A stretch of 64,000 bases of DNA. Origin: Brachypodium distachyon. Lineage: Eukaryota; Streptophyta; Magnoliopsida; Poales; Poaceae. Within the stretch, counting starts at the first letter, position 1. The number at the start of each line of letters is the position of its first letter. Below the pieces are notes generated by a model. The model saw only the letters and a list, made by a program, of their open reading frames with translations, did no database searches and was not told the DNA's origin. The stretch covers positions 26,064,758-26,128,757 of the forward strand of contig NC_016135.3 in the NCBI RefSeq assembly GCF_000005505.3. Reading direction: 5' to 3'. Below are positions 11,454-24,480 of this stretch, piece after piece. A program made the translations under genes and the position numbers.

Positions 11454-13952
11454 TACCAACTCCGTAGCCTAAATAAATAAATAAAATTACTCTAAAAATA
11501 TGTCACCAGAAGTAATGCTGTTCTTGCCGGGCACACACTGTTCTTGTTGGAGTAATGCTCGAGAGACACTCGCTTACAGTGTCCACTTAATCCGGTCTGT
11601 TCTGGGTTTTAAGATATGCTTGCAAACGAAAATGATAATGTCTCAAGATGGAACCCACCAGGTTTGGGTGTATCATGTTTGGACTTTAGACGGATGCATG
11701 TTTCGTTGTCGTCCGTCGTGGCAGGCCACGCCAGGAGCATCTGGGCGCGGTCGCAGTGTTGGCATGGCAGGTGCTTGGATAGTTGGATTGCCGTGTGCGG
11801 AAGGAGCGTTCTCGTGCATGCCGGTCCATGACTTTGATTGGTTAGGCGCGGCGCAATGTAGCGTGCATTGTGGGCACGCTGACAGCAGGTACAGCTACGT
11901 GTGAAGCAAATCACAAAGGTGATGTGAGATAAGCGGCGATTCGATCGACGATTCGGGGAAAGGGAATCTGATCAGGCCGGCCGGCCCTATCTTCAACCTT
12001 GGCATCTCCCGCGGTGTCTCTGGCTACCTGCTCCGTACCATCGAAAAAGCGACGTCGACCTGGCATATATGGCGCACCGTCTGTCCGTCTTGAACTCTTG
12101 ATGATTTCTTCTTCTTCTTTTCCCGGTGGAGATGGACAAATCGTGTGGCTCCACTGCGCCTGATTTGCCTCCACTGGGCCTTCCACTGCCTCTCTGCCGG
12201 TTGCTTTTGAGCCTACCTTAGCTATGAACTTGGTACGTGTTCGCAGCTCGTGAAAATCATTGCCTGTTACTCTCAAGTATGGATCGAATGGAATCTGTGC
12301 AAATCCTGCTCTAGTCAAAGCCGGCCGGGTGCAGGTGTGCAGCGTACATATCCTGGCTTCCTTGGCCGTTGACACTTGCGGTCGCTGGTACGCTGACTCT
12401 ATCTCGATCGAGTTAGTATTGCCCACTTTACGCCACAACAGTGGTGCACGTATGTAAAGTGAAGAAAACTACAGACACACGTCTCACTTACACCGCATGG
12501 GTTAAGAACACAGAAACATCGCTGCTCCGAAAACGAAACGCATTTCGCAAATTATTGGGCGCCCGTCACACGCACGGAGAGAATCTAGCTATAGTAGCCA
12601 TTAATTTGCTCTTGCGCGCTAGATGACTGTTCCTTGCATGGCCACTATGTATATGTATGCATGCGTGATATACATATCTCCAAAGCTAAAGCCTAAAGTT
12701 CTTTTGCCCGAACTAGTTAAAGGCAGAGCTGAGCACGATGGACGTCAATCGGATCACGTACCGATCGTTTCTGCATTTCTATCCAAACCCCGGCCCCCTC
12801 CTGGAATATCGATCGATCACTTGTACGTCGTTGTTTATTTCATCCGTTTGCCTTCTTCCATAGACCAAGGATGCGATTTATCGACGGGGACACACACTGC
12901 ACACCTGCGGTCATGTCGCCCCACCCACGAAAATATACCCGCTTTTGCGTAAAGCTCGCAGGTGATTCCCTGAATGTGTTATTCGGAACGAGCCCGGCTT
13001 TCTCTGCTTTCTACCAGTGGCTGGCGGACACGTCGGAGATGTGTTCCGTGGATATCGCTGCCGGGAAATGCGGGCGATCTACGCTCGGTGGAAGGGGGCC
13101 ATGCATGAGAATATTCCAGCACTACTGAGCCATGTCAAGTTATCAACGCCACGACGGTGCAGAAGTGCCAATCCCAGCCCACCCGATTGGGGCCTGGGAA
13201 TCCCAGAGAAATTGGGCGGATCGAATTAAGATAAATATCTAAGCTTGGGATAGTAGTAAGTTCTACGTGCTAGAGATCAAGTAGGATTATTCATCTGATT
13301 ATGCTTGATTGGAACTTGTCGTGGTTCCGGGAGAAAAACTTGCTGCCGCATAGTTCCTGGTTCGAGCCGCCACAGCCCACAGGGTTGCATATTTTCAGAC
13401 GGCTCGTGTCGAAAAAATGAAAAAATGACAAGCTACTCGCAAATATGAAAAATGACAAGCTGGACAGAGTATATTCCAAGCTTCTATTCGCATACTATAT
13501 ACAAAGTCTGACTCTCTTGGCGGCGGGCACACTCCCCTATGCAACAACATACCCCTATACGCATGCCAAGTGAGAAAATTTTCCCGGTGGAATTTAATTG
13601 GTTTGCCTGAGTACATACTACGTAGCATATCAAATTTATTTCGTAGGGCATGGCGCAAAAAGGTATCTCGATTCTGGGCCGCTGAAGACGATGACCATAG
13701 GACCAAACGTCAAAGAGTTTTCTATCTGCTCTCTGGACCCTTTGACTAGCTTCCTCCGGTCAATCGTTGCCGATGATTGTCTTCTGGTATCGTACGTGAC
13801 GCCACGAGTCCGCGACTCAAGTGTCAAGGCTACGATGGTGAGGTTCAATTTTTTATCTATCAATCTCTCTCCTGCTACAAAAGCCTAACTAAATTTGCTT
13901 TCTCTTCAAGATGTTGGGTATTAATTCTTAATGCTCAAGTGTTAAAACAGTA

Positions 13953-14034
13953 CTTCCTCCGGTCTGAATTACTTTTTACTAATTTAGTAAAAAAATGTAC
14001 TAAATTTGGGACAAATAATTCCGGCCGGATGGAG
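13953..14034. mobile_element. Stowaway-like MITE
   Basis: About 82 bp bounded by TA. The ends are CTTCCTCCGG and CCGGATGGAG, with an inverted core (TTTACTAATTTAGTAAA). It fits a degenerate Stowaway/Tc1-Mariner MITE. Confidence 0.65.
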
Positions 14035-14675
14035 TATGTTTTTTTCTTCCCTTAACTTACACAGTGGTTTAAATTTTTTTAGGAAAATGAGAAACAGTGT
14101 AGGAAGAAGGAAAAAAGTGTAAAAATGTCGGCCAAAAATCAAACCTAAGAATGTTCCATATTTTAGCAAAACAACCAAAGAACGAAATACTGTAACACGT
14201 AAACAAAATAGTTGCCAGCAGTTTATGATCAAATCTAGGCTTTTGTCATAATTGATGACATCGCAAATAACAAAAAAGGGGGCCATACGAAAACCGTAAA
14301 TAAAGCTACACGCCTACACCCACAAGTATTTTGAGAACAGGGGTGTGTATCATGAGTCCCTGCAAGCATATGCAATGGCGATGTTAAAGTAGCAAAATAT
14401 ATCGGTGTATGTTTCTCTATCAGGAGGGATGGTGGCCATCAAATCTAAGGATTCTATCCATGAGGAAAACTACCAATTCTCCTATGTGCCTTTGCCAAAT
14501 TATTGAAGCATTTTACCCCACACCCGGCCCCGGCCCCTTTGTGTCACATTTGATATGATTCTTCTCTCCGGCCCTTTTCTCAAGTTGCGTACCACTTTTC
14601 TTCTTTTGTAGGTAGCGACTGGCCTCTTCCCATATCTGCCTCGGACAGGGGCTTCGCCTCGGCCCATCTCATCAC

Positions 14676-14684
14676 CATATATAC
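14676..14684 (+). promoter_or_regulatory. TATA box of the SULTR gene
   Basis: CATATATAC lies about 95 bp upstream of the ATG at 14778. It is followed by a CT/CA-repeat leader (about 14745-14777) typical of a grass 5' UTR. Confidence 0.6.
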
Positions 14685-14777
14685 AGACACACCTGTGCTG
14701 CAGTGGCCGCATTCAGCATTTCAGCCTCCTCCAGGCAATAATCTCTCCCTCTCTCTCTCACACACACAGACACACAC

Positions 14778-17700
14778 ATGGTGGGCATGAGCGGCGCTTA
14801 TGGAGGCAGTTACAATGGCGTCGGCGTCGGCGAGTCCAAGCCTGCGGCAGAGGTGCCGGTACTGCACAAGGTGGCGGCGCAGCCGGCGCAGAGCACGGCG
14901 AGCAAGATGAAGGAGAAGGTGAAGGAGACTTTCTTCCCCGACGACCCGTTCCGGAGCTTCAAGGGGCAGCCGCTGAGCGCAAAGTGGCTCATGGCCGTCA
15001 AGTACCTGTTCCCCATCCTGGAGTGGGTGCCGGGGTACTCCTTCTCCCTCTTCAAGTCCGACCTCGTCGCCGGCCTCACCATTGCCAGCCTCGCCATCCC
15101 CCAGGCAAGTCCCCAAAACCAAATTTTACTTCTTGCTCTTGCAGTTAATTTGCAGCTAGTACGATCGACAATCTCTCTTCCGGTTTCCTGAATCGACCAG
15201 CTGGTTCTTGATTCTTTTGCAGGGTATCAGCTACGCGAAGCTGGCGAACTTGCCTCCGATCATTGGCCTATGTACGTATACACACACATACAGAAGCTTC
15301 CTTCCAATAATTTCTACGTTATACGTGTACGGAACGCAAGTGCTTGTCGATCTGAATTGTACATACATACACATCTATGTATAGATTCGAGCTTCGTGCC
15401 GCCGATGGTGTACGCGGTGCTGGGGAGCTCGCGGGACCTGGCGGTGGGGCCGGTGTCGATCGCGTCGCTGATCATGGGCTCCATGCTGCGGCAGGCCGTG
15501 AGCCCCTCGGCGGAGCCGCTGCTCTTCCTGCAGCTCGCCTTCACCTCCACCTTCTTCGCCGGCCTCGTCCAGGCATCCCTCGGCATCCTCAGGTACGTTA
15601 CGTACAAAATACGCTCGTGTCTGTATATACACGCGTCGAAAAAGTGCCCCGACCGTACGTACAGCTAGCTGACATACGTATTTATAGGCGTAGTACCGGC
15701 GAGCTAACATGTGTTGTTGTAGGTTGGGTTTTATCATTGATTTCTTGTCCAAGGCGACGCTGGTGGGGTTCATGGCGGGCGCGGCCATCATCGTGTCGCT
15801 GCAGCAGCTCAAGGCGCTGCTGGGGATCGTCCATTTCACTACCGAGATGGGGATCGTCCCCGTCATGGCCTCCGTCTTCCAGCACACCAACGAGGTCCGT
15901 CCCCGTCCGTTGGATTGGATCCAAGTCTTTCTTCTAATTAATCCAACGGCCAGTGTGCTCGATTGATTAGCTAGCTAATGGTTTTTGTTTGTGTGTACGT
16001 GCAGTGGTCGTGGCAGACGATACTGATGGGGGCCTGCTTCCTGCTGCTGCTCCTGACAGCGAGACATGTGGTACGTGATTTACTGAATTTTTCTACTTGT
16101 CGTCGCAAAACAAAAAATTTATTTACTTGACAGTGTGAGCGTCCGTGCAACTTCTTTTTCTGACACACCCGTGCGGCCCCTTCTTGTCGTGTAGTAGTAC
16201 TGTTGATTGGGGTCTACTGTTTGCACGTTACTAGTACTAGAGCTGCTGATGCCTCTGATGGCGTTTCTGCCGCCAGCCTTTGAATTTTGTGACGACCCGA
16301 TCATTTTGTCTTCTTTTAAGTTGTTATACACGTCGCACATAGCTGCAACCGCCGTCTTTGAAGTCTAGGAGCGACGAGAGGGCGGACGTATCACGTATAT
16401 GTTATGTACGTGCAAGCCGACAATATGTAGTCGCAAATGGCAAGCACACATCGTGCGTATCCCACCGTCCATGGGAGGATGTGTGCGTGTGTCTTTCTTC
16501 TTCAGGTTTTGCCCAGGCAGGCAGGCACCCCGACCCGACCGACCGACGGGTCGATGCATCTTTGCAGTGTTTTGCTGACAATAATGTTACCGCCCGGGGA
16601 ACGGAACTGCCATGTTTAGAAAAGAGACCGGAAAAAACTGGCAGGAGAAACTGGTCTCGTTTAATTTGGACCAGACTCTCAGAGGCTCAGAGCGAGTAGG
16701 ACTAACTAACCTATAGCTGTAGGTTCCCTCAAAAAAACAAAAACAAAAACTGTAGCTGTAGGTAATATTGATGGATCCAAAGTTGGCTATGGTATCAGAG
16801 CATTACCACGGTCTGATATCTAGGATGTGATGTAGCCGATTTGTTTTTTTCTTTCAGTACATACAGACATACAGTATATCTGAAGGAATACACCAATCCA
16901 GACAACAAAGACATCACATTCTGAAACAGCTTGATGTGGGGTTGGCTATTCTGAAACTGTTAGGGAAAGTTCCATTCCCAGAACCTAAAGTTTGATCTAT
17001 TGCTTTTCACAATTTACTGATTTCAGTTACTGCTACCTTTTCGTCTGACTGTCTTGTGTATGCAGAGCATGAGATGGCCCAAGTTCTTCTGGATCTCAGC
17101 GTGTGCTCCCTTGGCATCTGTCATCATATCCACCCTGCTCGTTTTCCTGTTCAAAGCGCAGGACCATGGCATTAGCATCGTAAGAAATCAACGAAATCTG
17201 AACGATTATATACTCCTGTTTCGCAACATGATTGCAATCAAGAAATGTCTGCATATTTTCCACCACCGCAGATTGGGCAGCTCAAATGTGGCCTGAATCG
17301 CCCCTCATGGGACAAACTGCTCTTTGATCCTACATATCTAGGCCTCACCATGAAGACTGGCCTTGTCACCGGCATCATCTCCCTTACGGTATGACAATCA
17401 TCCTATGTAGTATGCCTCTTATTGCATTTAAAAAGTTTGCCCGAAAACAAATGTACTCTATGATGCTTCAAATTAGGATTAAGTGTCACCGAATTTTAAT
17501 CTGTCAGGAAGGAGTAGCAGTTGGCAGGACATTTGCTTCACTCAAGGACTACCAGGTAGATGGCAACAAAGAGATGATGGCCATTGGGCTGATGAACATT
17601 GTGGGCTCATGTACATCATGCTATGTAACAACAGGTAGCTAGCTATATTTCTGGACCCAAGCAACTTCGTTCTCTTGCATTCCATGTAATATCTAAGATC

Positions 17701-19205
17701 ATCAGGGTAGAAAGATTGTTTTGTAGATGATGGAAGAGCTAGTATCCTGTTCTGATCCTCTACACACAACCATGGGTAGAAAAATTGATGGCTCTCTCTC
17801 TTTCTCTCGTTTTCGTCAGGAGCATTCTCTCGCTCTGCTGTGAACCACAACGCTGGCTGTAAGACCGCCATGTCCAATGTGATCATGGCATTGACTGTCA
17901 TGGTCACGCTGCTGTTCCTCATGCCACTGTTCGTCTACACGCCAAATGTTGTTCTTGGAGCAATCATCATTGCTGCTGTAATTGGCCTGATCGATCTCCC
18001 TGCTGCATACCACATCTGGAAGATGGACAAGATGGATTTCCTCGTGTGTTTGTGCGCGTTTGCTGGTGTCATCTTCATCTCAGTTCAAGAAGGCCTCGCG
18101 ATTGCGGTAACCGACATAATTGTTACTAGTTTTTTCCATACAGGAAGTTGCTGGTTCAATTGTTTGGCTACTAAAATTGTCAAATTTGCAGGTTGGTATA
18201 TCTATATTTAGGGTATTGATGCAAATCACAAGGCCTAGGATGATGATTCAAGGGAACATTAAGGGAACCGATATTTACCGGAACCTCCATCAGTACAAGG
18301 ATGCTCAAAGAGTCCCTGGATTCTTGATACTGACAGTTGAGGCTCCTATAAACTTTGCAAACACCAACTACCTGAATGAAAGGTAAAAGAAACTTCTAGT
18401 ACTATAGAGAAATGTTGAAGTCAACCTGTGGAACAAGTTGCAATGCAATATTTTCATTTGCAGGACTAAGAGATGGATAGAGGATGAAAGCTCTTCAGGG
18501 AATAAACAAACTGAACTCCGTTGCATAATCTTAGACTTATCAGGTTTGTGACTACCAAGAAAAAAAATGCGTTCAATCACAGTTTATCTTTCTTATTATA
18601 CTTAAGTCAAGCTCACTTAACAAAATTAATGTACTTCGGCAAGATTTCTACTAGTAAATGAAAGCATGTTTACAGCACATAGTTTTCTAAGAGTTCAGTT
18701 TCCTACTTGGAAATTGGAACAAAGAAAGTTCAGATCGGGCCATTCTACAACACCTTAAAAATTCTATATTCAGATTACTTGATAATGCTTGCCAGAATTT
18801 TATGCTTCAATAGCATTCGTGTTAAGTGCTAACACATCATTCAAAAAAATCTTCCCCAGCTGTCCCTGCAATTGACACAAGTGGCATAGCATTCCTCGTT
18901 GACCTAAAGAAATCGACAGAGAAACGTGGCCTAGAGGTATAGTCATCATTCACTGAAAGAAATCAACAGCTGTCTCTCATATATATGAAAAAGTTCATAT
19001 TTCTAGCTGTAAATTTGGTTATGAAGAAAAGTTACCTTTTTCTCTCCATTGGCAGCTTGTACTTGTGAATCCAACTGGAGAGGTCATGGAGAAAATACAA
19101 AGAGCGATAGATGCACACAATCATTTCAGGCCGGATTGCCTGTATTTGACCACTGAGGAAGCAATCGCTTCACTATCTGGATTTGCCAAGATAACAACAC
19201 CTTAG
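14778..19205 (+). CDS. Sulfate transporter family 3 protein (SULTR3;3-like), 13 exons
   Basis: This is a SLC26/SulP-family membrane transporter of plant group 3, whose members act in sulfate, phosphate or phytate-related transport. Exons: 14778-15104, 15223-15271, 15385-15592, 15723-15894, 16005-16070, 17066-17179, 17272-17388, 17508-17634, 17820-18106, 18192-18382, 18464-18543, 18860-18936 and 19056-19205. They give 1965 nt and 654 aa, every junction in phase. Motifs include KETFFPDDPFRSF, the SulP signature GLTIASLAIPQGISYAK, FSRSAVNHNAG and about ten to twelve hydrophobic segments. A C-terminal STAS domain (about residues 520-645) contains the AIDTSG motif. Intron 1 uses a GC donor. The STAS sequence and the N-terminal region fit SULTR3;3 better than SULTR3;4. 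Substrate cannot be read from the sequence. Confidence 0.93.
15105..15110 (+). promoter_or_regulatory. GC-type 5' splice site, SULTR intron 1
   Basis: The donor is CAG|GCAAGT. It joins AIPQ to GISYAK exactly as the SulP signature requires. The GT three bases downstream would shift the frame. Confidence 0.87.
16786..16812 (+). mobile_element. Possible Ty1/copia primer-binding-site remnant in SULTR intron 5
   Basis: TGGTATCAGAGC, the usual initiator-Met tRNA primer-binding motif of plant copia retrotransposons, lies inside the 995-bp intron 16071-17065. No retrotransposon coding sequence is visible, and I cannot define LTRs. At most a solo fragment. Confidence 0.3.
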
Positions 19206-19634
19206 AGTGGTTGAGCCGAATTTTCATTTTGATCATCTAGTTGCAATGCTAAATTTGCATTGCCTTCTCAATGAAAGTGCCTGCAGCAAAGCATTTCACA
19301 ATTTTGTTTGTAGCTAATCTTCAGTGCTCTTAAAATCCCTGATGCAAATTCAGCACTAGAATGGGAAGTATTTACAATATGTACATTCATGGATGCTCGT
19401 CAACATATATTATCACAAACCTTTAAAATTCAGCGTTAACTAGATGTTACAGGTTTTAACTGCAGAAATTGTACGTGAATTCATTTTATACACTTTCAGT
19501 TGACATAACCCATGACCAAGGGAAATACACACATGGCTACAATTCAGAGTTCCTAATTGACATTTCATTTGCAGTATGGCACCCAAGCTAATACGAAATA
19601 GTAGGAATTGCGGCACATCACCATCTAAGTAAAG

Positions 19635-22600
19635 TTATCTTGGAATTTCAGATGATTGGATGAACTCTTTCTCTAAGCTGTACAGTCTAGTTCCTTCGCC
19701 GACTTTGTTTCCCTTGCATGATTGGTCAGTTAGAGCATCCTGGCTCACTCTTGTAGTCTGCGAATTGTGATGAACCTTTGAGCTCTTCACGTCTTCAAGT
19801 GATATCTCCACTTGCCTCATTGTAGGCCTTTCTTCTCCTTTCAAACTTAAGCATGCTTCTGCTATCCTTGCAACCACGGTAGCATCTTCAGTGCCTCCCT
19901 CCTCAAAAATTTGTGTGTCTAGAATATCTAAGAAGCGATTGTCTCTTATTATTGACACAAAATGGGATGCTAGGCTTGTACCTTCTGACGAATGAGAAGA
20001 AAAAACTGGTGTCACCCTTGTCACTAGCTCCGCCAGGATGACGCCAAAGCTGTAAACATCACTCTTCTCGGTGAGTCGACTTGTGTAGTAGTATTCAGGA
20101 TCAAGGTAACCATAAGTTCCTTGGACGGCCGTAAGTATTCCTGTCTCATCTATTGCAATTGACCTTGAAGCTCCAAAATCTGACACTTTTGCTGTTAAAG
20201 TATCAGCGAGTAGTATGTTTGCACATTTGATATCTCTATGGTATACTGATATGGAAGCAGCAGAGTGAAGATATACAATAGCCCTTGCAGTTTCCAATGC
20301 AATCCTCAACCTATCTGTCCACGTCAAAGGGTTCTCACTTTGGCCATGGAGATGAAATGAGAGAGTTCCATTTGATATGAACTCATAAACTAGTAGAGGA
20401 ACTTCCGTCTCGAGGCAGCACCCAAAGAGCTTCACCACATTCCGATGGTTTGTCTGTGAAAGTATCACAACCTCATTTATGAACTGGTCGATTTTCCTCT
20501 GGACGACAATTTTGGCCTTCTTGATGGCCACGACACGTTGATCAGATAAGATGCCTTTATACACCGTGCCATGGCCACCACCACCAAGGATGCGATTATT
20601 GTCAAATTTGTTGGTTGCTTGCTCTAGCTCTTCCCAGCTGAAAATCCTCGTTCTTTCGGCTATATCTTTGTTTGAAGAGATTAACTGTTGTAGAAGCAAT
20701 CCATGGTTTTTCTTGAAGAATTTTTGTCTCAACTTCTTGGCTCTTTGTTGCTTCAGTTTTTTAGTGATTTTGGCTGCACCCAAAACTGAAAACAGTAGGC
20801 CCAAACCAGCACTGATTGCTATTACGGTAATTAAACCTGCAGAAAATGGGCCAGACTTAATTAGCGCTAACATGACACTTAATATGGGGAAAATTTAAAA
20901 ATCTAAGATGACATCTACATTGAGACAGAGGGAGTACTATCTGCCGCATGCATTTAAAAAATTTAAACTGAATCGAAACTACTGAGCTATACCATGACAA
21001 AGGTTTTCTACTTTTCTTGGAATGTTTATGAGAGCAATCGTATTGGGAGTATTTTTCCAGGACAGAGATCACAAGTTTATGTCTTCTTGATTCCGTCGAA
21101 AAGTGAACGGTATAGGCCCTTACAACCTTTACTAATTTATGAAGCACATAAATTTCTGTATTTATTTGCTTTTCTTCGATTTTATCTTTCATTTCTTAAT
21201 GTTCAACCAACCGATGTGTTCAGAGCTGCAGTATCAGGACAGCTGATTTTAGAACTAAAGAATGCAGTAGTAGTATTTTTTGTAGCTGTTTTACTGATGT
21301 ACTCCCTCCATTCGTTAAAATAGGACCAATGATTACTCCATCAACATGTGATTTATGTGATACAAATCATACCCATAAACAAGTACTTTTGAATACGAAT
21401 GCAATGATATCATTATTTCCCAAAAAATCTATATTGATAGACTAATTTTGGTCAAAGGCTCGGTCAAAGGAAACAAAATACGTCCTATTTTTAGGAACGG
21501 AGGGATCATGAAGCAAATAATGATACCAAGTGAATGAGTGTATTCATACCTGGGAGGCTGATGATACTTTTCTTTGATAAGCATCGATATGTCCCTGGCA
21601 TATTGATGCAGGTTCCGTGCACGCATGAGTAAACATCTGGCTGCTGGCACTCGTCGATATCTGAAAAGGAAGGGAAAAAATACAGTTGAAAAGCAGAGGG
21701 GTGTCATAAATAAAAAACGAAATATTGCTTGTCGGGTATGTTCAAAGTGCAATTGAAGCCTCTAAATATCAAACGAAAAAACTAAAATCATGATAAGCGA
21801 GAAAGAAATAAGTGGAATCATGTAGGCTCCATCTTATGGTTGGCTGGAAGCCCTTCTCCAGTTGACTTCAAAGTCCATTCCATGATACTACTGTCGGCAA
21901 GCAACGAGACTACACCCTACCTGTACCAGTAGATCAACGTGACTAAAGGACAGAAATGTAAAGGAAAGTCTTGGCCCTGCTTAGCACAGGAATCTCTAAA
22001 CTGCCCGGGTGACTGAGCTTACTGGCAAATTTTGTGTACTCGTTCTTACAGTTTCAAGGGGCTGTCAGCATTGGAGCATTGGGAGAGCCTAATTCCATCA
22101 AAGGCCAATCGCATGAATGAGTTGATTCTACTCGCATATAGATGGATATGGAAAATAGAGGGAACAGGGAAGTCGCAGTACCTTGGCATCCGTTAACGAT
22201 GTAAGGATTGCCTTCGTATCCATCCAAGCAGCTGCACCTTGATTGGACTTTACGAACATCGTTATTAACGAAATTAACGACGCTGTTCAAGCTTATGCAT
22301 CTCCAGATAGAAATATTGGGATCCAAGAACAAAATGTCATCATCGCGCCGTGGTTCCAGCCACCAATCTAACACGGTGGGTACGACCGTAACCTCTCCAT
22401 GATGGACGTTATTATATGTGTTATTAAACATGAGCCCCACATTCCCGCTGAACCAATTGCTGTCGACTATTGCGGCGGCGAAACTGAATGGCGTATCTTC
22501 TCTGAATGCAACTTCGTCTGACACGGGATAGGATTTCTGAGAGAAATCCTTGAACTGGACCCCATACGCGGGTAAACCCGACGCGATGGTTGTATGGCAG

Positions 22601-23154
22601 CAGGCCACGCCCGAGCACGGGGCGTCCCTGTCCCAGGCCCAGACTGTTCCCGTCCAATAAATATAATCATCGCAAAGCGCAGCGCAGGTGCTGTTGTACA
22701 ATTGCTCGGAAACATTATAGCTGGGGGCGAGGTGGGCGATGACGTTGGACCTGAGGACCGCGAAGACGTTGTGCTCGGTTGACACCGAGATGGTGGCATT
22801 GGGCATTATGCCACTGGACCAGGAGCCATTGAAGTCTCGAGTAGTCACGATTACAATCTTGCTTTGGACCCGCATCGTGCCATCCGCTAGGGAGATGGCG
22901 TCGACTTCTACGCCATGGCCTAGGAAGAGTTTCGGTGGATGGCGTGTCTCGTCGCAGGTGAGGTTGAACCCCGGGCGCGAGCAGCCTTGCCTGATGCCGA
23001 AAGGGTAGGGGACGGTGATGTTACCACATGCCTCCGGGCAACCAGGCAAGGCTACTGGAGCTGCTAAGATTGTCACTATAAGCGAAAGCTCTAGTGCTGC
23101 AACAATGGTGCCTAACTTTGCTTTTGTGGAAGGAGTAGAGGCAAACAACACCAT
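19635..23154 (-). CDS. Wall-associated receptor-like kinase A, 3 exons
   Basis: This is a plasma-membrane receptor kinase of the WAK class, thought to bind pectin outside and signal through a Ser/Thr kinase inside. Exons on the minus strand: 23154-22182, 21660-21550 and 20836-19635; 2286 nt, 761 aa. Residues 1 to ~35 are a signal peptide. A cysteine-rich galacturonan-binding-type domain follows (CGNITVPYPFG, GFNLTCDETRHPPKLFLG), then YEGNPYI and an EGF-like exon (DIDECQQPDVY). A membrane segment lies near residues 363-383. The kinase domain starts near residue 445 with the loop GGGGHGTVYKG, then VAIKKAK, YHRDIKCANILL, DFGAS and GTYGYLDPEYY. It is an RD kinase with all catalytic residues present, so probably active. 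The EGF exon holds only four cysteines. Intron 2 carries a MITE. Confidence 0.93.
21302..21505. mobile_element. Stowaway-like MITE in WAK-A intron 2
   Basis: About 204 bp. It begins CTCCCTCCATTCGTTAAAAT after TA and ends TTTTAGGAACGGAGGGA, near-inverted ends of the Stowaway type. The paralogous intron of WAK-B lacks it, so it inserted after the duplication. Confidence 0.7.
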
Positions 23155-23190
23155 CTTTCATACTTACTCTCCTGTGCAATGCAAAGGTAC

Positions 23191-23200
23191 CTATTTATGC
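23191..23200 (-). promoter_or_regulatory. Probable TATA box of WAK-A
   Basis: On the minus strand GCATAAATAG lies about 40 bp upstream of the ATG at 23154. The short spacing implies a very short leader, so the assignment is tentative. Confidence 0.4.
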
Positions 23201-23459
23201 CAAACTCTGCATGCCGTGGTACACGGGGTAATTGGGTCCAGCGCATCGTTCTTGCTAACAAAGAAGAAAGGAAAATGAAGTTGGCATATTAATTTGTGAT
23301 GTGACAAACCATCCATCTTATTTGAAAACTTGTGTCCAACTTGTCTATTACTACAGTGACCTTTGTGGACTATCGACCACTATATTGGTCAATCGGTTGA
23401 ATGTTCATACTTCATACCGTACCATCCAGGGCAAGGACCAAGGGGTCAAGGGGACGCCC

Positions 23460-23560
23460 AATGCCCCGTTGCTCACGAATAGTTCCGGTGGATGGAGTTG
23501 TTCAGTAGGTTGAAGCCCTCATGGAAGCAGCCTCACTGTAGGTTTCCAGACAACCAGGCA
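23460..23560 (-). pseudogene. Broken WAK N-terminal fragment upstream of WAK-A
   Basis: On the minus strand this reads C-F-H-E-GFNL, then a shortened segment, then PPELFVSNG in another frame. That corresponds to GC-HPGFNLTCD...PPKLFLGNG of the intact WAK domain. The part between GFNL and PPKL is shortened and the frame shifts. A sister fragment with the same shortening lies at 28660-28770. Confidence 0.6.
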
Positions 23561-24307
23561 GTACAGGGGCTAAAAAATTACCTTAGCATATGCTGCTTAG
23601 CCCCTCGACTCGCTTGGCGCCGCGGTGAACTCAGTTGAACATTTCGTCGAACAGCTCGCCTGCACCGCCAGAACCCAAAGCTCGTGACTGCTACAATCTA
23701 TTCACGAAGAGATGGGAGTCTCAACAAGTTGCTCACCATTAATTTCCCAGCATACAACAACCATCTGCGTACCCGCGACATTCGCCGCACCAGCCAGCCG
23801 CCGACCAAACCTCATATGCCGACCCCCATTTCGTCGAACAGCTCGCCTGCGTAGTTCTCACTTCTGTGGTGCTCGCAGCCAGGCGGCAACAGTCTATCAG
23901 AGTATATATGGGCTGGACTGTCAAAAATTTTTTGAGAGAATACATGGGCTGGCATGTGGCATGCCCTGCTAGGCTCATAACGACTTGACTAAAAGCCTAA
24001 GCCCGCTTAGAATGGCAGGGGTTGGTTGCTTTAGGCCTACTAGTTCGGTTGTGCTAGCCCGGTAGGAGGAAATTTTGGGATTGCAATTTAATTTCCCCTC
24101 CATCCCTTCCAATCCGAATCCATGCAGGTATTTTAGCAAGTTGTTCGAATCATTAAAGCACAGACTAGATCTGACATCTGAACAATGGATTTATCTCTAA
24201 CTAAAAATCAAACCACTTGTATATAGCAAAATCAAAAAAGCATCTACTAGATTAGATATGATCGATCGAGCGGAAAAACGAAGGAGAGCCGGCAGTAGCA
24301 GCGGTAC

Positions 24308-24480
24308 CTTGGCATCCGCGGACGACGTAGGGATTGCCTTGCTATCCTTCCGAGCAGCTGCACCTTAAGACTCCATCGGTATCAACCGCGAAGCTGTTCA
24401 AGCTCATGCTGGACCAATCAGTATACGCAGTCAGGTACGTCCAGTCGTCCATCCACCAGACGACTATCGCCGAAAGCATG
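24308..24480 (-). pseudogene. WAK ectodomain fragment with in-frame stop
   Basis: On the minus strand the end of a WAK first exon is recognisable: WWMDDW, MSLNSF, GVLRCSCSEG, then a TAG stop, then QGNPYVVRGCQ, ending at a splice-donor-like AAG|GTACC. In the intact genes the stop position is the Tyr or equivalent in CSLGYEGNPY. No signal peptide, EGF exon or kinase accompanies it. Confidence 0.75.

Larger units (their letters stand above)
11154..14675. other. Intergenic, 3.5 kb, no supported gene
   Basis: Apart from a GTA microsatellite (11426-11453) and a Stowaway-like MITE (13953-14034), I see no gene here. The longest open frame (12438-11911, minus) would start with TTG, lacks an ATG start and has no recognisable motif. 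The rest is mixed-composition unassigned sequence. Confidence 0.5.

Noticed and set aside
11911..12438. 175-codon open frame on the minus strand
   Set aside because: It begins with TTG, has no ATG start, no recognisable motif and no grass-like codon bias.
13291..13375. tRNA-like GGTTCGA motif
   Set aside because: No acceptor or anticodon stems can be drawn around it.
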